Assembly (NCBI GenBank): GCA_012519745.1
Contig: JAAYPO010000038.1
Coordinates: 1-59,107 of the forward strand
Source of the DNA: Clostridiaceae bacterium
GTDB taxonomy: Bacteria > Bacillota > Clostridia > Acetivibrionales > DTU013
Reading direction: 5' to 3'
DNA: 59,107 nucleotides
Made by a program: the position numbers and the translations under genes. Below the pieces are notes generated by a model. It worked only from the letters and a program-made list of their open reading frames with translations, was not told the DNA's origin and made no database searches. Each line of letters begins with the position of its first letter. Position 1 is the stretch's first letter. This document shows positions 53,340-59,107 of this stretch, one piece after another.

Positions 53340-53792
53340 ATGCGGGCTGTAGTGCAAAGAGTAAAGAAAGCAAGTGTCGCAATAAATAATGAAGTTGTTT
53401 CGGAAATATCCCAGGGACTCCTGATACTGGTCGGGGTCGGCAACGGTGACACCACTGCCGATGCTGATTATCTGGCTGAGAAGATCGCAGAGCTCAGGAT
53501 ATTTGAGGATGACGGCGGGAAGATGAACCTTTCGGTAAAGGATATAAGGGGAGGATTGCTGGCAGTTTCGCAGTTCACATTATATGGGGACTGCAGAAGG
53601 GGGCGAAGGCCGTCGTTTACCGATTCTGCAAGACCTGAACAGGCAAAGCCTCTGTATGAGTATTTTGTGGAGAAACTGAGCGAGATCGCCGCAACAGAAG
53701 TCAAGACCGGTGTGTTTGCGGCAGACATGGCAGTGAGTCTGGTCAACGACGGTCCGGTAACGTTGTTGCTGGACAGCGGGAAATTATTCTGA
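53340..53792 (+). CDS. dtd: D-aminoacyl-tRNA deacylase
   Basis: 150-aa cytoplasmic enzyme that removes D-amino acids wrongly attached to tRNA. Family lines: [20 protein letters not shown] at the N-terminus, [20 protein letters not shown] with the conserved SQFTLYG, and the trailing [20 protein letters not shown] with the NxGPVT motif (here NDGPVT). Full length. Classic housekeeping gene; GGGGAGG precedes the start. Confidence 0.96.
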   Translation: MRAVVQRVKKASVAINNEVVSEISQGLLILVGVGNGDTTADADYLAEKIAELRIFEDDGGKMNLSVKDIRGGLLAVSQFTLYGDCRRGRRPSFTDSARPEQAKPLYEYFVEKLSEIAATEVKTGVFAADMAVSLVNDGPVTLLLDSGKLF

Positions 53793-53870
53793 ATATTTTT
53801 AAGCTGCGGCAGGAACCCTAACTGTACCGTTTACATAATGTATAGCAAATAAGTGTAAACGGAGGTAGGT

Positions 53871-54722
53871 ATGAAGAGGGGTGTAGTACTATATTTGGAG
53901 GACAAAAGGAATCTGATGCTGCAGTTCGGATGCCTTTATACGTCCCTGAAGCATATACGGTCAGAGGATACCGATCTGATCGTATTTGGAACAAAGCAGG
54001 CTTTGAATAAAGTGCCGGAGGATTGCATCAAGGTTGAGTGCAAGCCTGCCAGCGACCAGCCTGTGTGGTTCAATTATCACTATATCAACTCAATAAGCTG
54101 CCTGACCGGTGAAGGTCTTGACTTTATCGATAACTACGACCTGCTGCTGCGTTCCGATGTGGATACCTTTCTTACACCGGCCTGGAACAGCTTTTATCCC
54201 GATTTCTATACTGTCGGCGGCGGTGGGTATGTCAATGATGAGGATACGAAAACCAGACTCAAAAACATTTCCAGCCTGTTCGGACTGAGACACAGGGGTT
54301 TCCACAATATTGGCTCCACCCACTACGGCTATGCACCGCTGGTACGGGATGTCTGTCGACTTGCGATGAAAGTGGCGCGGCATATATTCACCAGGGAATT
54401 CCCTGAAGGTGAAGAAGGGGCCTGGCCAGGTTGGTATAAAGGCGTTACCACCATGTATGCATCCGAGATCGCTGTCAATGATCTTGTTGAAAAATTCCGG
54501 ATAGATAGGGACAAACTTGACTATTACAGTACTTCAGGCGAGTCTGTAAGCGCTCACCCCCATATTCACTGCTGGCATACCGATGATATGTTTTCAAAGT
54601 TCTGGTTCTGGGCCGGCAAGTATGACAATATGTCAACGGATGGCCTGGACCTTGACAAGATCAGAGATTACTGCCTTTATATTGCACTGAAATCGAGGCA
54701 GGATATGCCCTGGCTGGGGTAA
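53871..54722 (+). CDS. GT-A-like hypothetical protein (DUF7164-like)
   Basis: 283-aa soluble protein with an N-terminal nucleotide-sugar-type alpha/beta segment, a DxD-like LLLRSDVDTFLTPAWNSF (about residues 92-108) where glycosyltransferases bind the metal, and FHNIGSTHYGYAPLVRDV plus HCWHTDDMFSKFWFWAGKYD in the second half. I recall the family name DUF7164 from similar proteins, not checked. No signal peptide or membrane helix. GGAGG precedes ATG 53871. It borders the decayed glycan cassette, so a role in surface-glycan synthesis is a reasonable inference. Confidence 0.6.
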   Translation: MKRGVVLYLEDKRNLMLQFGCLYTSLKHIRSEDTDLIVFGTKQALNKVPEDCIKVECKPASDQPVWFNYHYINSISCLTGEGLDFIDNYDLLLRSDVDTFLTPAWNSFYPDFYTVGGGGYVNDEDTKTRLKNISSLFGLRHRGFHNIGSTHYGYAPLVRDVCRLAMKVARHIFTREFPEGEEGAWPGWYKGVTTMYASEIAVNDLVEKFRIDRDKLDYYSTSGESVSAHPHIHCWHTDDMFSKFWFWAGKYDNMSTDGLDLDKIRDYCLYIALKSRQDMPWLG

Positions 54723-54740
54723 TGCCTCAGTCCTTGTGTG

Positions 54741-54768
54741 GGCGGAGCAAATCTCCGCCTTTCTTTTA
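54741..54768 (+). terminator. Rho-independent terminator after the GT-like gene
   Basis: GGCGGAG (54741-54747) pairs perfectly with CTCCGCC (54753-54759), 5-base loop, followed by TTTCTTTT. Confidence 0.88.
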
Positions 54769-54896
54769 TGTTCGTTCCGGATCCTCATAATGGTACCAGA
54801 TGATAACATGAAAAAATAACGAATTATGGTAACAAGATTTTATTTGTTTACATAATATTATAATGATACCTTTAAAAGGAAAGGGTGTTTTATAAG

Positions 54897-55184
54897 ATGT
54901 CAATGGCGGATATACCGAATATTGACCCCACTATCAGTATTTCAAGAGATGATGCTATCAATTTACTGCTGGCATCCATTGCATTCGAGGAGCTGGGCCT
55001 GGCAAACGTCATCAATGCTGAAGCCCAGAAAGTACAGTCGATTTTAGGGACACTGGAAGGGCAGACTGTCAAGAACCCTTCCATTGATGATTTGGAACGG
55101 ATCGATGACATAGTGGACAGGATCTTGCAGGATGTCATAAAAAAGGAAATGCTCCTGCAGTTCAAGCTGGAGAATGCTGGATAA
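54897..55184 (+). CDS. 95-aa helical protein with a NAE-type motif (copy 1, spore-surface-like)
   Basis: Predicted 95-aa soluble, helical protein. The core LLLASIAFEELGLANVINAE (about residues 23-42) followed by AQKVQSILGTL resembles a short helical motif (SIAxEExxxxxIINAE) that recurs in small proteins and collagen-like proteins of spore-forming Firmicutes; I know it from memory only. The C-terminus ends LLQFKLENAG and appears clipped compared with its paralogue at 56556. ATG 54897 follows AAGGAAAGGG at about 12 bases. A GTG at 54885 is in frame but on the ribosome site. Both copies are 95 aa and flank the pseudogene cluster. Confidence 0.65.
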   Translation: MSMADIPNIDPTISISRDDAINLLLASIAFEELGLANVINAEAQKVQSILGTLEGQTVKNPSIDDLERIDDIVDRILQDVIKKEMLLQFKLENAG

Positions 55185-55599
55185 CGCTTATCGGGACACC
55201 TCCTTTGCATTTGCCAACGAGGTTGCGGAAATCTGCGCTCATGCCGGTATAGATGCTCTGGAGGTTATAAGGTCAGGCAAATTCTGCTATCCCAGAACAA
55301 ATATACCAGTGCCCGGTTACGTTGGAGGAGCCTGTCTTGAGAAAGATCCCCACATACTGATCCATTCCATGGATAAGTACGGCTATACTCCGAAGCTGAT
55401 AATACTGACCATGTTCAGTGACCTTGACACGACCTATTCCCTTGTGAACGTAGTTGCTGAACAGTTAAGGATGCTTCTGGATGAAAACATACAGGTAAAG
55501 CTGCTTGTATGTGAACAGTTCAATAATGAGAGCAAATTCGGGGTATATCAGGATGAAAGGATAGAATGGGGATATGTCACCAATACACTAAACGGCAAG
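55174..55599 (+). pseudogene. Fused fragments: nucleotide-sugar dehydrogenase core plus glycosyltransferase N-terminus
   Basis: One open frame with two unrelated remnants. Residues 3-75 match the central domain of UDP/GDP-sugar dehydrogenases of WecC type: NAYRDTSFAFANEVAEICAH and PVPGYVGGACLEKDPHIL, with the catalytic cysteine kept. The NAD-binding N-terminal half and the C-terminal domain are missing. Residues 76-142 read like the start of a glycosyltransferase (strand LIILTMFSDLDTTYSLVNVV, then helix, then strand VKLLVCEQF). After about residue 142 the frame is nonsense and ends at 55626. It starts inside the last codons of the upstream small gene, with no ribosome site of its own. Interpreted as deletion-fused debris of a glycan cassette. 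Confidence 0.75.
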
Positions 55600-55616
55600 C
55601 AGAACTCGCAAAGCAT

Positions 55617-56060
55617 TGTGACTTGAAAGCACAGGATTTCCACCTATACGGCAGCGGCTGGGATGGCCTGAGGTCCTCAGTAGGCGGCTGCAGGCACAAA
55701 TTCTCTGTGCTCAGGGATCACAAATTCTCCATATGTACTGAAAACAGCTTTGTCCGCGGCTATATCACTGAGAAAATATTCGACAACTTCTTCAGCGGCT
55801 GTATACCTGTATATTGCGGTGCTCCCAATATTAAGGACTATATTCCATCTGATACATTTATTGATATACGAGATTTTGCGGGCATCGACCTTCTGGTGAA
55901 TTATATGAAGGATATGGATGATGATACCTTGGGCAATTACAGGAACAATATCCTCAATTATCTGACATCCGACAGGTTCACCCCCTTTACCCTGGATCAC
56001 TATGTCAGGACTGTAGCCGAAGCGCTCGGGCTTGAAATGAAGCAGGAGGCATCAAAATGA
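55617..56060 (+). pseudogene. Truncated GT10 (fucosyltransferase-like) C-terminal domain
   Basis: In a different frame from the preceding fragment. It carries the C-terminal half of a family-10 glycosyltransferase: HKFSICTENSFVRGYITEKI, then FDNFFSGCIPVYCGAPNIKD, then DTFIDIRDF, which correspond to the nucleotide-sugar-binding fold of GT10 (ENS...YiTEKi...PVyyG). The N-terminal acceptor domain (about 100 or more residues) is absent and no ribosome site precedes a start. The reading frame runs intact to a normal-looking C-terminus (QEASK, stop at 56058-56060). A 150-residue product could be made from an internal start, but it would lack half of the active site. Confidence 0.72.
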
Positions 56061-56204
56061 ATCGGGAAAATATCGCTCGATAGTCTGCTGCAGCATGCAT
56101 TTTCCCTGACCGAGGTCAATATACTGCTTCGGCTTGCTTTGTCTAGAAACCGGCCATAAACGTGTGCCTTACCCGCCGGCCATTATAACTGCATGTATCT
56201 CCAT
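56052..56204 (-). pseudogene. manC (mannose-1-phosphate guanylyltransferase) 5' fragment with in-frame stop
   Basis: Reading the minus strand from ATG 56204 gives MEIHAVIMAGG, stop, GTRLWPVSRQSKPKQYIDL, then CMLQQTIERY: the signature N-terminus of mannose-1-phosphate guanylyltransferase (AVIMAGGxGTRLWPxSR, then KPKQ, then MLQQTIER). The usual residue at the stop is Lys or Ser; one base change (AAA to TAA) explains it. AGAGG lies before the ATG. Homology ends near 56066, where the frame runs into the 3' end of the GT10 fragment on the other strand. So a gene start of at least 46 codons is fused to unrelated DNA. Nothing else is supported for 56205-56555, apart from a 38-codon stop-free minus-strand stretch just upstream that might be the tail of a preceding gene. 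Confidence 0.82.
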
Positions 56205-56555
56205 AAACATAACCTCTATGAACGTGCAGTCACTATAAAAGTACCGCATCGCTGTCGTGCCGAGCTTCAATGTTTAAATCGTTGATTTTGTCGCTGATCA
56301 TTATCCACCCGCTTATACCGGTAATGCCATCTGGCATATCCCTTGACGCCGGCACTTTGATTTATTCTAATTGCATATTACGCTGGCAGACTTGATTAGG
56401 TTACATAAGTAAGATAAATGGAAACTGATTACAAAAAGATGATTTGGATCGATACAAAGACAGTAACATATTATGTCTCCTTGACATAAGTTGCTACTAT
56501 AGCTGATTTATTGATCGGCAGTTGAAATGAAAAATTGATTTTGGGAGGTACTGCT

Positions 56556-56843
56556 ATGGATGGGTACTGTAAGGGGGATCCCGGACCGGTCAGCCGCAGG
56601 CAGGCTATAACAGATGTGATAGAATCGATTGCGATGGAGGAAAAGGCGGTTTCTAAAATCCTTGATGCGGAAGCTAAAAAGATTTGTGAGGCAATAAATG
56701 TATGCAGGCCGAATATACAGGATTTTTTGAGCATCGATCAATCTGTCTGCGATTGCATAAAAAGCCTGATAAAGCTGCAGATGCTGCTCCAGTTCAAGCT
56801 TGAAGAGATAAAGGATTTTTTGGACGACAGCGATTATTGCTAG
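56556..56843 (+). CDS. 95-aa helical protein (copy 2, paralogue of 54897 gene)
   Basis: Predicted 95-aa protein sharing the core VIESIAMEEKAVSKILDAEA and the ending LIKLQMLLQFKLEEIKDF with the gene at 54897 (there IKKEMLLQFKLENAG). This copy has a longer tail (DFLDDSDYC) and several cysteines (4 in total). ATG 56556 follows GGGAGGT (56541-56547). The two copies flank the fragment cluster, about 1.4 kb apart. Role unknown; a spore-surface or exosporium association is suggested only by resemblance of the motif to small proteins in other spore formers. Confidence 0.65.
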   Translation: MDGYCKGDPGPVSRRQAITDVIESIAMEEKAVSKILDAEAKKICEAINVCRPNIQDFLSIDQSVCDCIKSLIKLQMLLQFKLEEIKDFLDDSDYC

Positions 56844-56908
56844 TATTAGTCTGTATTACACCGGTGGAAAATGTGGATCAACTATGGAATCGAGAAGAGC
56901 CGGATAAG

Positions 56909-56993
56909 AATGACCCGCGCTTCTGGCAGAACCGTCGCATGCAACGGGTCATTTGATCCATAATGAGGTGGTAGATGTCTCTTGTCTCGTTAT
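56909..56993. repeat. Two adjacent hairpins, the second related to the 42116 dyad
   Basis: First hairpin: AATGACCCG (56909-56917) with CGGGTCATT (56945-56953), perfect 9 bp. Second: ATAATGAG (56960-56967) with CTCGTTAT (56986-56993), 8 bp with one G-U pair. The left half of the second, ATAATGAGGTGGTAGATGTC, is close to ATAACGAGGCGATAGATGTC at 42114-42133 (3 differences in 20), so the pair is a small dispersed repeat. It lies in the tail region between the copy-2 gene and an ORF on the opposite strand. Confidence 0.55.
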
Positions 56994-57293
56994 AACGCCT
57001 TCTTTATGTTTCTTTTGCTTGCCAGGTAGTAGATCCTGGAGGGCATATCTGTTTTCAGCTTCATATTTTTCATGCGTTGTCTCAGCATTAGCTGTCTTGA
57101 TGGTTTCAGATCCTGCTTTGCATTATTTATGATCTCTGAGATGCTGTCGATATACTTTTGGATTGTGTCCCCCTTTTTCAAGTGTATTTTTATCTCATTA
57201 TTTACTACTGCGATCCGACGCTTCCTGCAGAATATCGATTTCTGCCATTCATGGCGGATGGACGAAAATGATACACCATATTTTGGGATATTT
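56990..57293 (-). pseudogene. 5'-truncated ORF remnant, unrecognised
   Basis: The minus strand has an open frame from 57293 to a TAA stop at 56990, about 101 codons, with no ATG or GTG start; the only usable start is TTG 57181 (63 residues, no ribosome site). The translation begins IPKYGVSFSSIRHEW and ends KTDMPSRIYYLASKRNIKKA, a basic helix-rich sequence that looks like the C-terminus of a real protein, perhaps another surface-glycan enzyme. I do not recognise the family. Codon composition is like its neighbours. It may be a sixth remnant in this region. Confidence 0.4.
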
Positions 57294-57351
57294 CAACTAT
57301 TATTTAAAAAATATCCGCTGCAAACCAGTATGAAAACATTAAAAAATAGTA

Positions 57352-57357
57352 TATAAT
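57352..57357 (+). promoter_or_regulatory. Candidate -10 element of the serS leader
   Basis: Perfect TATAAT at 57352-57357, about 30 bases upstream of the T-box structures; the -35 region (TATGAA at 57329-57334, spacer 17) is weak. Confidence 0.45.
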
Positions 57358-57384
57358 ATTCGTTAATACAATTTTTCAAATTCA

Positions 57385-57618
57385 GCTATGAAAAAAGCAA
57401 TGGTTTCAAGCTCTCTGCAGAGAGCCGGTGGATGGTGTGAACCGGCGGGAGGAGAGGCCTTTCCACTTTTGGAGCTGCCGACGAGGAGTCGGAGGGCGGT
57501 ACCCTTTATCGTACCTTTGAGAGGCCGGTCAGCTTCGACAGGCAATTTGGGTGGCAACGCGGATCCCTTCCGTCCCATTGATTTATATGGGTTCGGAAGG
57601 ATTTTTTGTTTTACGGAA
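57385..57618 (+). promoter_or_regulatory. T-box riboswitch leader of serS
   Basis: The conserved T-box core GGGTGGCAACGCGG lies at 57549-57562. Upstream is Stem I with the AGAGAGCCGG start and the GATGGTGTGAACCGGC distal loop (57421-57446), and downstream a terminator stem (57563-57608: ATCC/CTTCCG with CGGAAGGAT, then TTTTTT). Uncharged tRNA-Ser would stabilise the antiterminator and allow serS expression. The specifier codon is most likely AGC (Ser) at 57472-57474, in GGAGCTGCC, but this placement is not certain. A 16-bp perfect palindrome (57410-57425) overlaps the start of Stem I. Confidence 0.9.
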
Positions 57619-57645
57619 TAATAGTATCAACAGGAGGATAGAAAA

Positions 57646-58926
57646 ATGCTGGATATCAAGTTTTTAAGAACCAATCCCGAGCTGGTGAAGGAAAACATAA
57701 GGAAGAAGTTTCAAGATCACAAGCTGCCTTTGGTAGATGAAGTCATCGAAAAGGACAGACAGTACAGAGAGGCGAAGACCCGCTGTGATGAGATAAGGGG
57801 CCGGCGCAATTCCATCAGCAAGGAAATAGGCTATATGATGGCAAAGGGTATGAAGGAAGAGGCTGAAAAGAACAAGGCAAGGGTCGTGGAGATCACCAAA
57901 GAGCTGGGCGAGCTCGAGAAGCTGGAAGAGCAGCTGTCTGCTGAAATTCGTGAAAGAATGCTGGTGATACCGAATATCATCGACAGTTCGGTTCCCATCG
58001 GCAGGGACGACAGCGAGAATGTCGAGGTCCAGCGTTATGGCGAACCGGCAGTACCGGTATTTGAGATCCCATATCATGTAGACATCATGGAGAAGCTTCG
58101 GGGCATCGACCTTGACAGTGCAAGAAAGACCAGTGGAAATGGCTTCTACTACCTGTGTGGTGACATTGCAAGGCTGCACTCTGCCATACTGTCCTATGCC
58201 CGCGATTTTATGATAGATAGAGGCTTTACCTACTTTATACCGCCATTCATGATCCGCAGTGAGGTGGTGACCGGTGTAATGAGCTTCGCTGAGATGGAAA
58301 ACATGATGTACAAGATAGAGGGGGAGGACCTGTACCTGATCGGGACCAGTGAGCATTCCATGATCGGCAAGTTCATCGATACGATATTGGATGAGGAACA
58401 GCTTCCCCAGGCGCTGACAAGCTACTCCCCGTGCTTCCGCAAGGAGGTAGGTGCACATGGTATCGAGGAGCGCGGCGTGTACCGCATACACCAGTTTGAG
58501 AAGCAGGAGATGATAGTTGTCTGTAAACCGGAGGAAAGCCCGGAATGGTTTGAAAAGCTATATCAGAATACAGTAGATTTCTTCCGCTCACTGGAAATCC
58601 CTGTACGCACGCTGGAGTGCTGCTCCGGTGATCTGGCAGATTTGAAGGTCAAAAGCATAGATGTGGAGGCATGGTCGCCCCGGCAGCAGAAATATTTCGA
58701 GGTGGGCAGCTGTTCAAATCTGGGGGATGCGCAGGCCCGGCGTCTCGGCATCCGCATAAGGAACAAGGAGACCGGCAATTACTATGCGCATACACTGAAC
58801 AATACTGTTGTGGCGCCGCCTCGTATGCTGATCGCATTTCTTGAAAACAACCTCAATGAGGATGGATCTGTCAATATCCCCGAACCTTTGCAGATGTACA
58901 TGGGCGGGAAAAAAGTTATCAGATAG
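57646..58926 (+). CDS. serS: Seryl-tRNA synthetase
   Basis: 426-aa class II synthetase charging tRNA-Ser (and tRNA-Sec, if present). The N-terminal coiled-coil arm (about 25-105, DEIRGRRNSISKEIGYMMAK) is followed by the catalytic core: PPFMIRSEVVTGVMSF, YLIGTSEHSMIG, the motif-2 stretch FRKEVGAHGIEERGVYRIHQ and the motif-3 region NTVVAPPRMLIAFLEN. Full length. AGGAGG precedes ATG 57646. Regulated by the T-box upstream and terminated by the hairpin at 58943. Confidence 0.97.
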   Translation: MLDIKFLRTNPELVKENIRKKFQDHKLPLVDEVIEKDRQYREAKTRCDEIRGRRNSISKEIGYMMAKGMKEEAEKNKARVVEITKELGELEKLEEQLSAEIRERMLVIPNIIDSSVPIGRDDSENVEVQRYGEPAVPVFEIPYHVDIMEKLRGIDLDSARKTSGNGFYYLCGDIARLHSAILSYARDFMIDRGFTYFIPPFMIRSEVVTGVMSFAEMENMMYKIEGEDLYLIGTSEHSMIGKFIDTILDEEQLPQALTSYSPCFRKEVGAHGIEERGVYRIHQFEKQEMIVVCKPEESPEWFEKLYQNTVDFFRSLEIPVRTLECCSGDLADLKVKSIDVEAWSPRQQKYFEVGSCSNLGDAQARRLGIRIRNKETGNYYAHTLNNTVVAPPRMLIAFLENNLNEDGSVNIPEPLQMYMGGKKVIR

Positions 58927-58942
58927 TTCTGAAGGATCTATT

Positions 58943-58980
58943 AGTCATCGGCTAAGGGAAACCTTACCGATGACTTTTTA
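58943..58980 (+). terminator. Rho-independent terminator after serS
   Basis: AGTCATCGG-C-TAAGG (58943-58957) pairs with CCTTACCGATGACT (58962-58975) with one bulged C, loop GAAA, followed by TTTTTA. It lies between convergent serS and the germination gene. Confidence 0.92.
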
Positions 58981-59107
58981 TTTCGCTGTCCTAAAAGCCT
59001 TTTGATGCTTAAGCTTCTTTGCCTTTATTTCAGCCAGGCACCAGATGATAATAGGAAATATGACCTGAAATGGAAAAGCATAATAAGGATACACTTTCAT
59101 TGCAAAG
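58978..59107 (-). CDS. GerAB/GerKB-type spore germination permease, C-terminal end (partial)
   Basis: The window's right edge cuts a minus-strand gene whose last 42 codons are visible, reading YYAFPFQVIFPIIIWCLAEI then KAKKLKHQKAFRTAK and the TAA stop at 58978-58980. The FPFQVIxPxxIWxxAxIK pattern and the basic tail are those of the last helix of the GerAB-type permease (GRKAP family), which forms part of nutrient germinant receptors. Too short to name the receptor. The stop overlaps the serS terminator T tract. Confidence 0.65.
   Translation of the reverse strand, partial: FAMKVYPYYAFPFQVIFPIIIWCLAEIKAKKLKHQKAFRTAK

Noticed and set aside
56205-56330. Minus-strand frame just upstream of the manC fragment, read as IKVPASRDMPDGITGI and onward
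   Set aside because: Open for only 38 codons and I cannot match it to any family; noted as a possible gene tail but not strong enough to list.
57072-57356. 94-codon + strand ORF antisense to the remnant at 56990-57293
   Set aside because: No ribosome site, cysteine- and phenylalanine-rich nonsense composition, and the opposite strand reads more like protein.
1-59107. tRNA, rRNA, prophage or insertion-sequence transposase genes
   Set aside because: I saw no cloverleaf with CCA, no rRNA signature, no integrase, capsid or DDE/Y1 transposase motifs in any frame that I read.

Overview
The window looks like chromosome of an endospore-forming, flagellated, Gram-positive anaerobe of class Clostridia. 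The reasons are the syntenic block ywmB-murA-spoIID-spoIIQ-spoIIID-mbl-flhO-flhP, several further sporulation or spore genes (yabG, a SleL/YaaH-type lysin, a GerAB-type germination permease cut by the right edge), S-layer-homology (SLH) proteins, a T-box leader before serS, strong GGAGG ribosome binding sites, frequent TTG/GTG starts and heavy use of ATA for isoleucine. Most genes are on the + strand. Three DnaA-box-like 9-mers at the extreme left edge suggest, but do not prove, that oriC lies just outside.

Layout. 1-1.8 kb: DnaA-box-like cluster, a LiaF-like membrane protein, aroK, and an unrecognised small gene. 1.9-11.1 kb: two giant tandem secreted fibronectin-III/SLH surface proteins, the first preceded by a near-consensus sigma-D promoter. 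11.3-20.8 kb: the cell-wall, engulfment and flagellar block, ending in a FlgJ-like rod-binding protein overlapped by a phosphodiester glycosidase. 20.9-25.7 kb: a YcdB/SLH surface protein, yabG, a cytidylate-kinase-like enzyme and a SagB-type nitroreductase. 25.9-32.7 kb: a chemoreceptor fused to a sugar-binding-protein-like domain, then a GH3 beta-glucosidase, a condensation-fold acyltransferase and a zinc-ribbon membrane protein. 32.7-36.7 kb: small genes (DUF1294, GIY-YIG, DUF6530-like) and an ABC-F ATPase behind a leader ORF and two terminator-like hairpins (apparent attenuation). 36.8-40.1 kb: proS and sleL/yaaH. 40.3-49.5 kb: an ECF sigma factor, a translationally coupled DUF4179 protein, then a run of envelope genes (FG-GAP-like protein, DUF3160 lipoprotein, zinc ribbon, MFS, and an SH3/membrane trio). 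49.5-53.2 kb: a heterodimeric ABC exporter. 53.3-57.4 kb: dtd, a GT-like protein, and a graveyard of glycan-biosynthesis fragments between two paralogous 95-aa proteins. 57.4-59.1 kb: T-box, serS, and the C-terminal end of a GerAB-type permease.

The parts most worth attention are the MCP/binding-protein fusion (25.9 kb), the ABC-F attenuator with nested leader peptides (34.1 kb), the decayed nucleotide-sugar/glycosyltransferase cassette, including a manC 5' fragment on the opposite strand with an in-frame stop (55.2-56.2 kb), the sigma-D promoter on a giant surface protein, and several small dispersed hairpin repeats. All functional names come from motif recognition by eye; no database search was run.
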